From Oppiella nova (lineage: Eukaryota; Arthropoda; Arachnida; Sarcoptiformes; Oppiidae): a stretch of DNA of 25,107 nt. Positions within the stretch are counted from its first letter, which is position 1. Every line of letters begins with the position of its first letter. Where the stretch lies: positions 1 to 25,107 of the forward strand of contig CAJPVJ010000447.1 in assembly GCA_905397405.1 (NCBI GenBank). Reading direction: 5' to 3'. Positions 11,105-22,639 of this stretch are shown piece after piece. The notes below the pieces were generated by a model. It worked only from the letters and a program-made list of their open reading frames with translations. It did not search any database and was not told the origin of the DNA. Both the position numbers and the translations under genes were made by a program.

Positions 11105-12303
11105 ATGATTTGTTGCTTAAGAAGAGGTCTTCAGTCATCTAAACGACACCTGATTTCCATCGATAGGTGCCTGAAGTCGGCCACCAATCGGACACCAAAT
11201 GTCTCAAGAAGTTTGTCCACAATTGACACCAATAGTAGTGACACAACTTATGAGATAATAGAGCCGTACAAGTGGTTAAATCGCAAGAGGATAATACACG
11301 AAGACATCTTAAAACCGGATTACGCGGACACAGGAGTCGTGTCCCAGCGATACGATCGGATCAAAACCAGGGATCAGTTGGTGGCGATCGCCAAGTCGTG
11401 TAAAATCGCCAAAACTATACTCACGGAAGTCGGCAATAGATTGGCTGTAATGAGACAATCACTTGAGCTGATCCGCTGTAGACTAACCACTGTTTTATGT
11501 CTTATTAGGTCGGTGTCACCGGCGAAGACATCGATGACATGGTGTTTGAGTTGTGTAACAAACATCAATCGCTTCCCCCACAGGACTACTGAACTAATGA
11601 TCTCTATGTGTCTGATCCCATAGTCTGTGTCAGACCTACCGGTGCTATCCATCACCGTTGAACTACAGAGGGTTTCCCAAATGTGTGACCACTTCTGTCA
11701 ATAACGTCGCCGTTCACGGCATACCCGATACCAGAGCTCTAGTCGCCGGTGATATCATTACAGTGGATGTCAGCATCTACTTCGAGGGTATGTCTTGTGT
11801 TATCATCAGTTGGTCTCTGATATCACTGAATGTCTTGATGTGTGGGAACAGGTTTTCACGGCGACTGCGCCCATACTTATATCATCGGCGAGTGCAGCGA
11901 TGAGAGGACTCAACACCTGCTAAATGTGTCCCAACTCTGTCTCCTGGAAGCGATCCACGTCTGCAGAGATGGCCAGAAGTTGTCGGAAATCGGGGCCACC
12001 ATCGAGAGGACAGCCAAAGAGTACGGCTTTAATGTGATCCGCGAGTTCTGCGGCCACGGAATCGGCAGTAATCTTCACGAACCGCCGCAAGTACTGCATT
12101 ACAGACACGATTCCGATGAGACAATCAAAGAGAATATGTGTATAACGATAGAGCCGGTGATTACGGAGGGATCAGCCGATGTTGTCATCGATGGTAGCGA
12201 TGGTTGGACCGTCTCTACAGAGGATAACAGTCGTACGGCTCAGTTCGAGCACACCCTCTGTATCACCAAAGATGGTGCGATTATTTTGACTGAAATTGAT
12301 TGA
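11105..12303 (+). CDS. METAP1D: Methionine aminopeptidase 1D, mitochondrial (type I MetAP)
   Basis: Four exons (11105-11446, 11509-11549, 11624-11787, 11852-12303) join to 332 aa, close to human METAP1D (335 aa). It removes the initiator methionine from nascent proteins, probably in mitochondria. The N-terminus MICCLRRGLQSSKRHL is basic and without acids, as in a presequence. The MetAP core follows: KPDYADTGVV, CYPSPLNYRGFPK, the catalytic His in VHGIP, and the five metal ligands Asp176 (TVDVS), Asp187 (HGD), His251 (CGHGIG), Glu283 (TIEP) and Glu315 (QFEHT). All are intact. The exon 2/3 junction is the weak point: exon 2 is only 41 nt, its best donor is GTTGTG, and it was chosen because the joined helix DDMVFDLCQTYRCYPSP then has the family's length. 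GTGTAA two bases on from it would add one residue. An upstream in-frame ATG at 10988 is less likely. Confidence 0.92.
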
Positions 12304-12699
12304 CAAACTAATTGTCACAACTTTTGTTAAGATGTGATTATTTGGACAATTTGTTGATTAGCTATAAATTGTTTGCTTTATTATGATGACTGAATGATAA
12401 ACTCAATTATAATAAACTGAATGAATGATAAAGTTTTTGATAATTAATTAAACGCTAAATTGTAATGAATTGTCGTTACGAAGTCATTTGAAAAGCGACT
12501 CATAAATGAATGGTAAGAATTGAATGAGTGATTAATAATGGTTTATTGGATTTAAAAAGTACTCTTAAGAATACAAAAGTATCGTAAAAACAAATTAATT
12601 TCTTTAAACATGACGTGTGGGCACCAAATGTCTTAAGAGTGCAAATAAGTGAAAGACTTTGTTTGCGACACTTTAGCGGACTTCTTAGCCTTCGGCACA
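12304..12699. other. Intergenic between convergent METAP1D and MATH-BTB gene
   Basis: AT-rich spacer with a poly(A) signal for each gene: AATAAA on the plus strand at 12411-12416 for METAP1D, and TTTATT (minus-strand AATAAA) at 12542-12547 for the MATH-BTB gene. Nothing else is supported. Confidence 0.55.
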
Positions 12700-13696
12700 T
12701 TACTCGTCAAAACGGATGACCAGACTCTGAATGAGCGAGTGATCCAAAGACTTACTGTTTTCACGCCATTGCTCCTCAAGAGTCGGACACCAATTCTGAC
12801 GAATGAAATCAATGCACTTTGTCTTCATCTCCTGATTGCTATATCTGTCCATCACTTGCAACACGTGGAAGACATTCGCGGTATTGATTCCAAAGGACAA
12901 AAAGTTATCGCAAATATTCTTGAGATCCTCGACGAAGTACTTTACGGCGGCGTATAGAAGATCTTCAGCCATCGCTTCCAACTTATCTAAAGTCCCGAAA
13001 TACAGATACTTCAGGAATTGGTCGAACACTTCGGGTTGAATGTCATCGATGGTCACATCGCTGGCGGTCTTCTCTGTCATATCGCTCACAAACATCTGTC
13101 GGAAGACATCCGAGCGGTCGCTGAGTATATCCTTCGACGCGAAGAACTCCTGTCCGCCGACAATAAGCTTACAATCGTTTAGGTCTTTGTTATTAAAGCT
13201 GTTGCGGAAACAGATCCACTTCTTGTGTTCAATTCTAGGCTTAGAGACAGTGATGTCGAAGCATATGGTGAGCGCTTTGTCCGGCAGATATCGGTCACAC
13301 ACTTCGGCGAGTGTCGAGTACTTCGTGAACCCATTGATAGTCTTCAACCAATGGCTGCCGATTGCATACCTGTTGTCCATCGTCTTCTCGCCCAGCCTCT
13401 GGTCATTGGAGCCCACGATATGTGCGCTGAAGAGGACGTCAATATCTGTGCCGAACTCCAATCCAATCGGACGCCGACATCGATGTCATCGGCTTTGCGA
13501 TCGTAACTACGGACATAAACTCGCCACACATCGGATCCAATGGTGATCTTATCGCTCCAGAGGCTGCATGGCTTTCGAGGAAGTCGTTGACTCTGAACAC
13601 CACTTTCGACCGAAAGATGAGCTCCGATGAAGACATTATTACTGGATCTGATGAACAGACACTCCGTGTGGACACACTTGATATCTGTACTCTCAT
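12700..13696 (-). CDS. SPOP/roadkill-like MATH-BTB protein with two frame breaks in the MATH domain
   Basis: From 13461 down to the stop at 12700 the minus strand is open. It encodes the end of a MATH domain (VLFSAHIVGSNDQ, then LPDKALTICFDITVS), a BTB domain (FNNKDLNDCKLIVGGQEFF, VFDQFLKYLYFGTLDKLEAMAEDLLYAA) and a BACK-like tail, in the SPOP order. The first half of the MATH domain is present but in other frames. ATG at 13696 starts a frame with VVFRVNDFLESHAASGAIRSP. A second frame reads KITIGSDVWRVYVRSYDRKADDIDVGVRL. The third begins at about 13461. The segments are directly adjacent, leaving no room for introns. SPOP-type proteins are CUL3 substrate receptors. Either this is a recent pseudogene or decaying copy, the sequence has indels, or only a BTB-only protein is made from a later start. 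Confidence 0.72.
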
Positions 13697-15990
13697 CGGA
13701 AAGTTTGTGGAAATACTGTACTAAAGTTTAGTGACTACAGTGTTATATTTCATCAAAAAAAACTAGGTATTCATAAGTCAGTCATGAATGTATTTTAGTT
13801 AATTATAATTCACTAAAAATTATGTATTTGACAGATAAATGTACAGTAAAATGCTTGGTAACGTGTTTTAAATTGAAAAACACAGAACTGCTATGAGTTC
13901 AACACTAAACTCAGAATTTAACACTAAATCCCAGTTTTTTATCACAGAATCACAGTTCACTCGAAAATGTCTTGATTTTGAAGTTTAAGAACTTGTATTT
14001 TATTAGCCATTCAGTCATTACTGGCGCTAAACCTGTATATTATTCGCAAATCGCAAACATTTTCCATAAAATAAGTTCTTATAAGACGTGAACACAAAAG
14101 AGAAATACAAGTCATTTGTATTCATCTATTCCGTGAATTCACATCTCGTTCACAATGGATGATACAAACCCAACTACCAGTCCTCCGTGAAACCATATGA
14201 CGGGTGAAATTGATATAAAAATTAGTTTATTAGATGAATAATATTGATGTAAAAGTTTAAATAATGTTAAAATCCAAAACTTATCTAGATTACTAACTTT
14301 TCGCATTCATCTCAGCGTTTATAAGAATATTCTGCATAAAATGACATATGATATGATACAGTATTAACATTTTTTGCGAGTACAGTGCACATTTTATCTA
14401 ATTTATATTTTCAACTACCAAAATATTTGTACAGTATCTTTTGAATTTAATTTACATTTTAAAATTTATTAATAATCTTAGAGCTCATTTACTTTATAAA
14501 GTTTTATTCATTTTGCTTTATTGTATCTCTACTTTCTTTTTCTTTATTTGTAATATTATTTTCAAAGTGCATTTGATATGGAAGTTAAGTTTATCAAGTT
14601 AATCATAAAATTAGAAAATCAGTACTAATTGTACTGCATCATTCAATTGTACATAATTAGTAGCACTGATAGTACTGGTAATCATATATAGTTATACAGC
14701 ACTCAATACACTACAAAACCAATGGCCAGTCACGCTAATAGGGAATTCTAACACAGAATATAAAACAGTGATTGTCATTGAATAGTGTGTTAAGTGTATA
14801 GCAGTGCTATACACAGAATTGAATGCATGCATTGTATGTGCTTATGTGTGTGTGGTGTATGGGAACTGTATGTTACCCATAGAATACAGTATAATATGGC
14901 ATAACATGTATGGGCACCGACACTCTATTGTGAGCGAACCGATCGATAAATGGTAGGCTTCGCTGAATCGGTGGCCGAGTTTGTTCAGATTGAAGGGAAA
15001 GGGATGAGTCGGCGGACAGGCACAGCACTTATATAAAAAAATATATTAAACACAAAACTCTAATATAATATATAAAAATCTATGAGAAATAGTGAGTGAT
15101 TTTTCTCTTATAGAGAAAATAATTATTATCTGAGTTTCAGCACTAAATATACGGAGAAATATATATATAATATATAAAACATATATATGAATAGTATATA
15201 TGAGACTCACTCTCTCGTATATACATACATATAAATCGCTAACAAATGAATGGATAATAATAATAATAATGAATGAGAATTGTGTGTGGCGAAAAATAAA
15301 TTTTAAAACCATTTATTGATTATTAGATTTTCTATTATTATGAATATTATGATTGTTGTTATTATTTGAGTTCCGCTTTGATATAACCAAATGTGTAGTA
15401 ATTATCATGAATTATAAGCGCATAAAAAGCTTTAATAAGAAAATTCCTTAAATATACACGAAATTGGTATTTATGCTTAACATCTAATTATCAATTCCGC
15501 AGAATATTCTGTATATCTCTCGCACAGACCAGTGTTGTGATCAACGAATATATATAAAACAACTTATAGTATATAAATATATAAATATAATATATCTGCG
15601 AGTATTGTAATAATGAGAAACACCTCTCCGTTCCTAATATTCTTCAAGAATTATATCACATATTATATCGATTTTAATACTTAAAAATGTATGTATAATA
15701 TATACTAAAGCGTTTGGAAAAGCTAGATATAATGAGAGAAAAAATGTTTTAATGAATTATTATTATTCTATGGCTTATTCGTGAGACGATATATAATATT
15801 ATATACGATATATTAAACACACAGCGAAAGCCAGTGATTTGTGTGCTGGATATCATCGGTGTTGTCGATATGCCCGCTAATACTGTGCTGACCCACAAAC
15901 CATACATTTAGCAAATAATATATAATTGCCATAAAATATTTGTATATTTGTGGTCACCTTGATAGATATATTCAACTAAATAACATAGAT
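13697..15990. other. AT-rich intergenic region, probable RIM-binding protein upstream region
   Basis: No coding sequence is supported. The stretch is mostly A/T with two islands of more mixed base composition, about 14925-15035 and 15825-15900, which could be promoter or 5' UTR of the plus-strand gene that follows. It also holds a 21-nt palindrome at 14794-14814, an (AAT)n run at 15254-15270 and AGAATATTCT copies at 14324-14333 and 15501-15510. An 88-codon open frame at 15046-15312 on the minus strand looks like AT-rich chance. Confidence 0.45.
14794..14814. repeat. 21-nt perfect palindrome with one central base
   Basis: GTGTATAGCA, a central G, then TGCTATACAC; the two 10-nt arms are exact reverse complements. 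It lies about 1.2 kb upstream of the candidate first coding exon of the RIM-binding protein gene. It could be a dimeric DNA-binding site or a chance cruciform. Confidence 0.6.
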
Positions 15991-16030
15991 ATGGAATCAA
16001 TGAACCAGATCAAACACAATGCAATTACCG
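15991..16030 (+). other. Candidate first coding exon of RIM-binding protein
   Basis: ATG GAA TCA ATG begins a 13-codon frame (MESMNQIKHNAIT) ending at a good donor, ACCG|GTGAGT, in phase 1. The leftover G completes GAG with exon A or GCG with exon B, so both exons can follow in frame, as ...NAIT-E/A-PS. There is no acceptor of clear quality just upstream, which fits a first exon. The frame stays open upstream for about 70 nt, so a longer internal exon is possible. This is inferred from splice phase, not from homology. Confidence 0.5.
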
Positions 16031-19000
16031 GTGAGTCTATTGGCTATTAATTATATGCTTTTCAAAAAAATATAGTCTTTTGTATGTTTTAATATATTCA
16101 TGAATTTTGTTGGAAAAATATTTCGCAATATTCACAGAATTTTTTACATAAATATATTAAACGATTGTATTGAATATTCTGTGTTCAAAATACACGTTCA
16201 ATGTCTGCCAATGTATTTTGTGTGGGTTTTTGGGTCGAGAATTGTATTTAATTTTTAATATAATATTTCTTTTTCGACACTCAAATGTTTGTAATAAACT
16301 TAGCATTTAGTTTAGTTTATATAATATGAGTGCAAATAATTGCAAAATATTTTCTCTTTTTTCATATTGAAAATGAAATTTTGATTCAATATTTACTGAA
16401 TAAGAGAAGGGGAAAGGGAGCGCACAAATAGGGCCACAATTATTGTTATTAAAGAATCCGGATTATTAATAATTCAGTTTTCAAATTGAATTATGTTTTT
16501 GTGTTTTAGGAGTTTATTATTTAATTTCACATCAATTTTGTAAAGCAGAATTTCTGTTATATTTTTTGCTTACCAATGATTAGCAGTTAATTATGTCTCA
16601 CATGAATTTAATCTAATTTATACTATAAATTGAAATCAAATATTTATTATCATGCTCTCTCTCTCTCTCTCTCTCTCACTCACTCACTCACTCTCAGGTT
16701 ATAAAGCAGTTAGTAATTTAATTTGAAAGTCTGAGAGACTAATATCCGAGATTAATAAAAAATATAAAAATGTTAAATTCTTTAATTAAAATATCATTTT
16801 ATTAATCAGTATTTCATATGTATTCGTATTGTGTTCGCATAACTCCGACACCAAAATAAAAACAAAGCCAATAATTAACTAGGCAAAAAAATTTAATTAA
16901 TAATCTAATGATTCAAATCGGGAAAGCGATTATCATTAGAGACTCCAGTGTTTGGGTTTTCACTGTTCACGTCATGATTACTACGAGAAAAATAACAAAC
17001 AAAATATTGCCTTAAAATCAATATTTTTAGTATATACTCAAGTAAAACACATAAAGCATTAATAAATATCTGATTCACAAGAATCTCATGTATATATGAA
17101 TATTTACTTTTGTATATAAAAATGTTTTTAAAATATTCTCTCCCATCGACTTAATGTATAATCTCTTAGTTCACGGTCTGATAGCTATTTGAATGGGAAA
17201 AAAGTAGTAATAATAATCATATACTTATGTCTTAAACAATAATTACATGAAATTATAATTGAATTCTTGTGAAACAAAACCTCTATTAAACTCACATGTT
17301 ATTATATTTATGATTCTTGTTATATAACAGATATTATTTTGTTTTTATATGGCATTAAAGTCTACAGTAATACTCCAGAATCTTAAGTCTATAATAAGAA
17401 TTTTAATTTAAAAATGTTTGTGGAATTTAATTAAAAATATATATTTTCCGAAAATAAAAAGCTATTTTTAATCGAGAAAAATATTATATTTTGACTGAAA
17501 TCTTATACAGTGTATAATATACACCCAATAGTCACTTGTGTACACACGATGTCTGCAAATATTATAAAACCAAATGTGAATTTATTTTCGCAAATCACAC
17601 AATTGACTAATTTTTATATACCGTGTATTTTGGATATAAATAAAAACATTAAATATTGTATTTGAGTCGAAATGGAGATTAATTTCAACAGCCATTTTTC
17701 ACAATATTCATTGAAATTATTTTAATTAATTTAATTTACGACTGGTATATATATCTGTGTAATCATAAAGCATGGATTCAATTGAATGAGTTAAACAACA
17801 AAATCAATGACTAAAAAATACTCATTATATAACAATTTGTGCGCTTATTTTAGACATTAGGCATAACTGTGCTATTATGACCTAGCTATTAAAATATTGA
17901 GTCCGATAAACCATAGTGTAAACCCAGTTACTGTATATATAAATATCAGTCAAATATATGAATATAGATACTGTATAAATAAAATAATAATTTATGACAT
18001 CTTTATGACATTTAGTTCATAAACGCGAAGCAAATACTTGTATTAATAAATCAATATTAAACTCAATGTTTTATATATAAATCAATGGCCGGGAATAGGG
18101 AGAGCGCACCTTTAGCTTAATTACTGTATAGTTTGCTGTAAGGAATTGCAAAGTCTTTTGGCTTATTGATTGATTTTTAAGCAAAATTTTTATATTTTAA
18201 ATAAAGTCATGTATAATATACTTGTCATTAAAGCATAGAGATTTTTATTTCATTTATTTTGGAGATTATTTTTCCTAGAATAAAAAGTAAAACAAGAATA
18301 TTATTGAATTATTAGTCTCTGATATATATAGATAATGATAGAGAATATTCTGTGTGTATATTCTGTGATTGGCGTCCAAACAATAAATAACTTGAAGTGA
18401 ATAAACATTTGATAAGAGGTATTGAAATGTTATAAACGATAGAAAAGTTTGATTAAAAATACTCGACACACAAAACCAACACAAATATTTAAACGCATTG
18501 TGCGGTTCAGTAGACATTGGCGTACAGTCTGTCCCGATATACGAGTGTCTCATAAATAAAATAAACAATATATCTGGGGACAGGTATCTTATAGTTTTTA
18601 TATTTTCCAGCAATAAATATCGCAGACATTAATAATCATAGACATTGATATAACTGTAAGGGATTTCATTTTTATGTGAAGCGCCGGTATGTCTTATTAT
18701 AAGAATAAGTATCGATACAATATTATACTTATTATAAATATAGTACAATGGCTGTGTGTTGTACTGTATATTAACTTTGTTATATAAAAAACAAAATAAT
18801 AAACTCAATTTCATAGCAAATATTATTATTAGGCTAACAGTTATTTAATGAATGAATAAAAAATAAGTAATTTTCATAGATATGTTTAAACACACAAAAA
18901 CAAAAGGCACTTACTATTTATAAATATAGCATAAAAATGACAAACAATGAACCGATTCGTGAGAAATTCTGTAATGAATTGACAATCAATTCTGTCATAT

Positions 19001-22000
19001 ATTCTGTATTCATATGAATTTCTTGTGATTATCACCGAAAACACAGAGCCGTCGAAGAATACCAGAGAATTGGACTCATTATTAGCGAAGTTAGAGAACG
19101 ACAACAAACTGTTGGCCGAATTGGACGGCAAACTCAAGAAAGTCAACAATAACTACAACGCTATCCAAGGCTTGGATGATATCAGCGCAGGTGGTATCGG
19201 CGGCGGTGGCGGGAGTGGTGGTGGCGCTCAGGACCACAGTGTTTATCAGTTGTCGACATCGATGCCTTCATTAACCACAAGCTATTTATTTCAAACCTCT
19301 TCCCTGACGGACACCGGGGCCGGCAGTGCCGCCAAACACAGCAGTGGCGCCGGTATGTACGCCAAGCCATCGAATATGTCTTCAGCACAAAACGGCAAAT
19401 CAACGCAACAAATGGTGAACCACGTGCTCCATGACGAGGACATGGACTACGAGGACATGGATCTACGGGAACTGGATTTAGAGAGATTGAAACATAGCTT
19501 ATTAGACGACAACGACTTACTAATTGTCAACACTAGGAGTAGTCTTAATAGAAATAAATATACAAAATCGCATTCAAAATCTGATGGCATGCCTTATCAT
19601 CATAATTATGATCCACTTATCAAACATACCGGAGCTTTGATTGACAAAAGTAAGCGATTCACTCAATCGATTACCTTGTATATATTTGTACTGTATATAC
19701 TCTGTATGTCTCTATCACTCTATGTCTGTCTGTCTGTCTGTCTCTATCGGTACACATGTATTGAGTACTTGTAATACAAATATTAATATTAATGGAAAGG
19801 TATTAACGGATAGAAAATCTAATTGGAAACTAATTTTGCTTAAGATCTACAGAATATTCTTTATGTATAAGTTTATACTCGAGTAAAGACTCTTACAGTT
19901 TGTGTCAACTTTATGCTGTAGTTAATTCCCATTGAGTTTAACATTTACTACACGTTTATATAGCATCCAAATAAATTGCATAATTGATGACTATAGTTGT
20001 TATTAAAAACTTTACCCCAAATATGAATTCCCACGCAATAATCAATACTAACTGTCCCCTCGATCTAACAGCGCCTTCAATAACCGCCAAAGACTTAGAT
20101 AAACTGATGGCAAAGTTAGATCAGGACAACAGAATTCTGGCCGAATTGGACCGCAAACTCAAACACGTGACCACCAGCGGCCTCATCGACTCGTCCTACA
20201 TATACCCCATGTCTTCATCACTGCCTTCGCTGAACACAGCCTCCCATCTCATGCGCTCATCCCTGGGCCTCACCGACAGGAACCCGTCGGCCACCGCACT
20301 GTTGGGCCACTCGGCGAGCGGCGGACTCATAGGCGGCTCATCCCTGAAGGCATCGCAGGCGGCGCAGCCATCGGCCGCCCTGAACCTGATGTCGATGACG
20401 GGACTGAACGGCCAGTTATCCGCTCACCAGCAGCACCAGCAGCAGATGATCCAGCAGTTCCTGCACTCGTCGCAGACGCCATTTCAGCAGCAAATGGATG
20501 AACTGAAGTTAGCCGAAGACATCGTCGACAGCATTGAGATACCAAACAGGGGTCGGTGTAAGGTATACATCGCCCGCTACTCCTACGACCCCTTTAAACA
20601 GTCGCCAAACGACAACCCGGAGGCCGAGCTGACGCTAATGGCCGGCGATTTTGTGCTGATCTTCGGCGGTGTGGACGAGGATGGCTTCTTCTACGGGGAG
20701 CTCATGGATGGCAAACGCGGACTCATTCCGTCCAACTTTGTCGAGAAGCTCACCGGCGAAGACCTGTTCGAGTTTCAGGCGAGTGTCCTCTATGGCAATA
20801 ATAGGGACTCGGAGTCCGATACGGCCAGTTACCCACCGGAGTTTTATGACGCCATACTCAACGAGCAGATATGCCACTCCAACTTCCAGCACCTATTGGC
20901 TCCGGGTATGTATTTTTGAGATCATTATTATATTCTGTTTATGTATTATTTGATTCAATATTCTGTGACATAGTTAAGGGAAAAATGATTTTTATTTCTT
21001 AATCTCTGGTTATCAGAGTTTGTATTTTATTTTTGTCTTCTAATTAGCTAGCTAATTTGTTCTATATTTTTTGTATGAACAAGTAACTTATCAGAGATCA
21101 TTAAAAGTGTATGCAAATTATTGTTTGCATTATATTCTTAAGGTGGGAATATTCTGTACACAAAATGTTGTTTTCTTTTCCCACTTAAAATTATTTGAAT
21201 TGCAGTGCATTTTTGCGGTTAAATTTTTGTTGAACCACTTTCTATAATTAGATACGATTTTATATGATTATTATATTAAATATTTATACATTGATTACCC
21301 CCACTCGACCATGGCGCTCCCCGTGTATGTGATACCCCTCATTAATTCTGAATAGTATAATACGCTCGACAATTATACCTGTATTTATAAGTTACTATTA
21401 TTACGCTATTATTATTATAAGATTTAAATAAATAACTGAAAAAACATAATCAAAATTAATGGACTTTTTATGTGAGCGTATTTTGTTATTAATTTTTTTG
21501 CTCTATGTTTACAAAAGATAAACATTTATATGTTTTGATGTTTAAAAAGTGGTATTATTTGAACAGTTGTTATAATGGATTAGTTGGGCATTCATAACAA
21601 TACTAATACTTATGATATATGGCATGAGATGAGACATATATTTTAGAGACAAATAGCCTCAGCGATCGACTGCGACCTCAAGCATAGGCCATGGATATTG
21701 TAAAACATTATTATTAATGATATTCACAATCAATTTGTTTACTAATAAAAACAGTAATAAATTGGTTTATGTTAAGCGCTATACGATTCTCTCTCTCTCT
21801 CTCTCTCTCTCGAAATTGAAATCCATTATTCTTTATGACGCGAGAGAGAGAGAGAGAGAGAGCCATATAATATGAATACAATATACAGAATATAAGTATA
21901 AAAATGATTCACAAAACCGAGTCTGAAATGAAAGATCATTAAACGACAACTCATTTTAATTGAATGCAGAGACTTTACTGTCATTATTTTTATTACCATC

Positions 22001-22598
22001 ATAATTATTATTCAACTAAAAATAATACAAAAAATATATTCACATTTGACTTTTGCAAAACAGTATTTATACAATTATCGCAAACATTAAAATGATTTTC
22101 AATGCAACCTATTTAGTATGTCAAATGATATTCATATAAAAAAGATGTTTTCTGTAAAATATATCACATTTTGATTGAAGAGGTTAGTGGAGGCCTTCGA
22201 GCGGTTGTTTAATTAATATTAATTATATATTATGTTTGAATGGATATTTTTATTATATATTAAAACAATAGACTCATTATGTATTCAATAATAAATTTAT
22301 TTTATGCCTTTAGAACCTCATTCACCCGATCAAATATTTATATGATTTATTTATATAATACTTACGGTTTAATTAACAAAATTGTTTTCTATTGTCACTT
22401 AAAAATATAAGAATATTCTGTTATAAACTAATTCTTATGTCCAAAATCCATATGAAATGGCTGTATGGCTGTGCAAATACACATTCTCTATTATGAACAC
22501 AGAATATTCTGCATGTAAGAATATTCTGTATATTGTGGGCTATAGTAATAAATTAGATTCATTTTTCAAGCACTTGTGTCCCTCCTGTCTCTGTCTGT

Positions 22599-22639
<41 letters not shown>

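Noticed and set aside
13439-13696. Introns to explain the frame changes in the MATH domain
   Set aside because: The three frame segments are directly contiguous in homologous order; no GT-AG pair of usable length fits between them.
15046-15312. Minus-strand 88-codon open frame
   Set aside because: Isoleucine/tyrosine-rich translation of an ATAT and (AAT)n tract.
18275-18613. Minus-strand 112-codon open frame
   Set aside because: Composition follows the AT-rich intron; hydrophobic residues and stops are as expected by chance and no motif is present.
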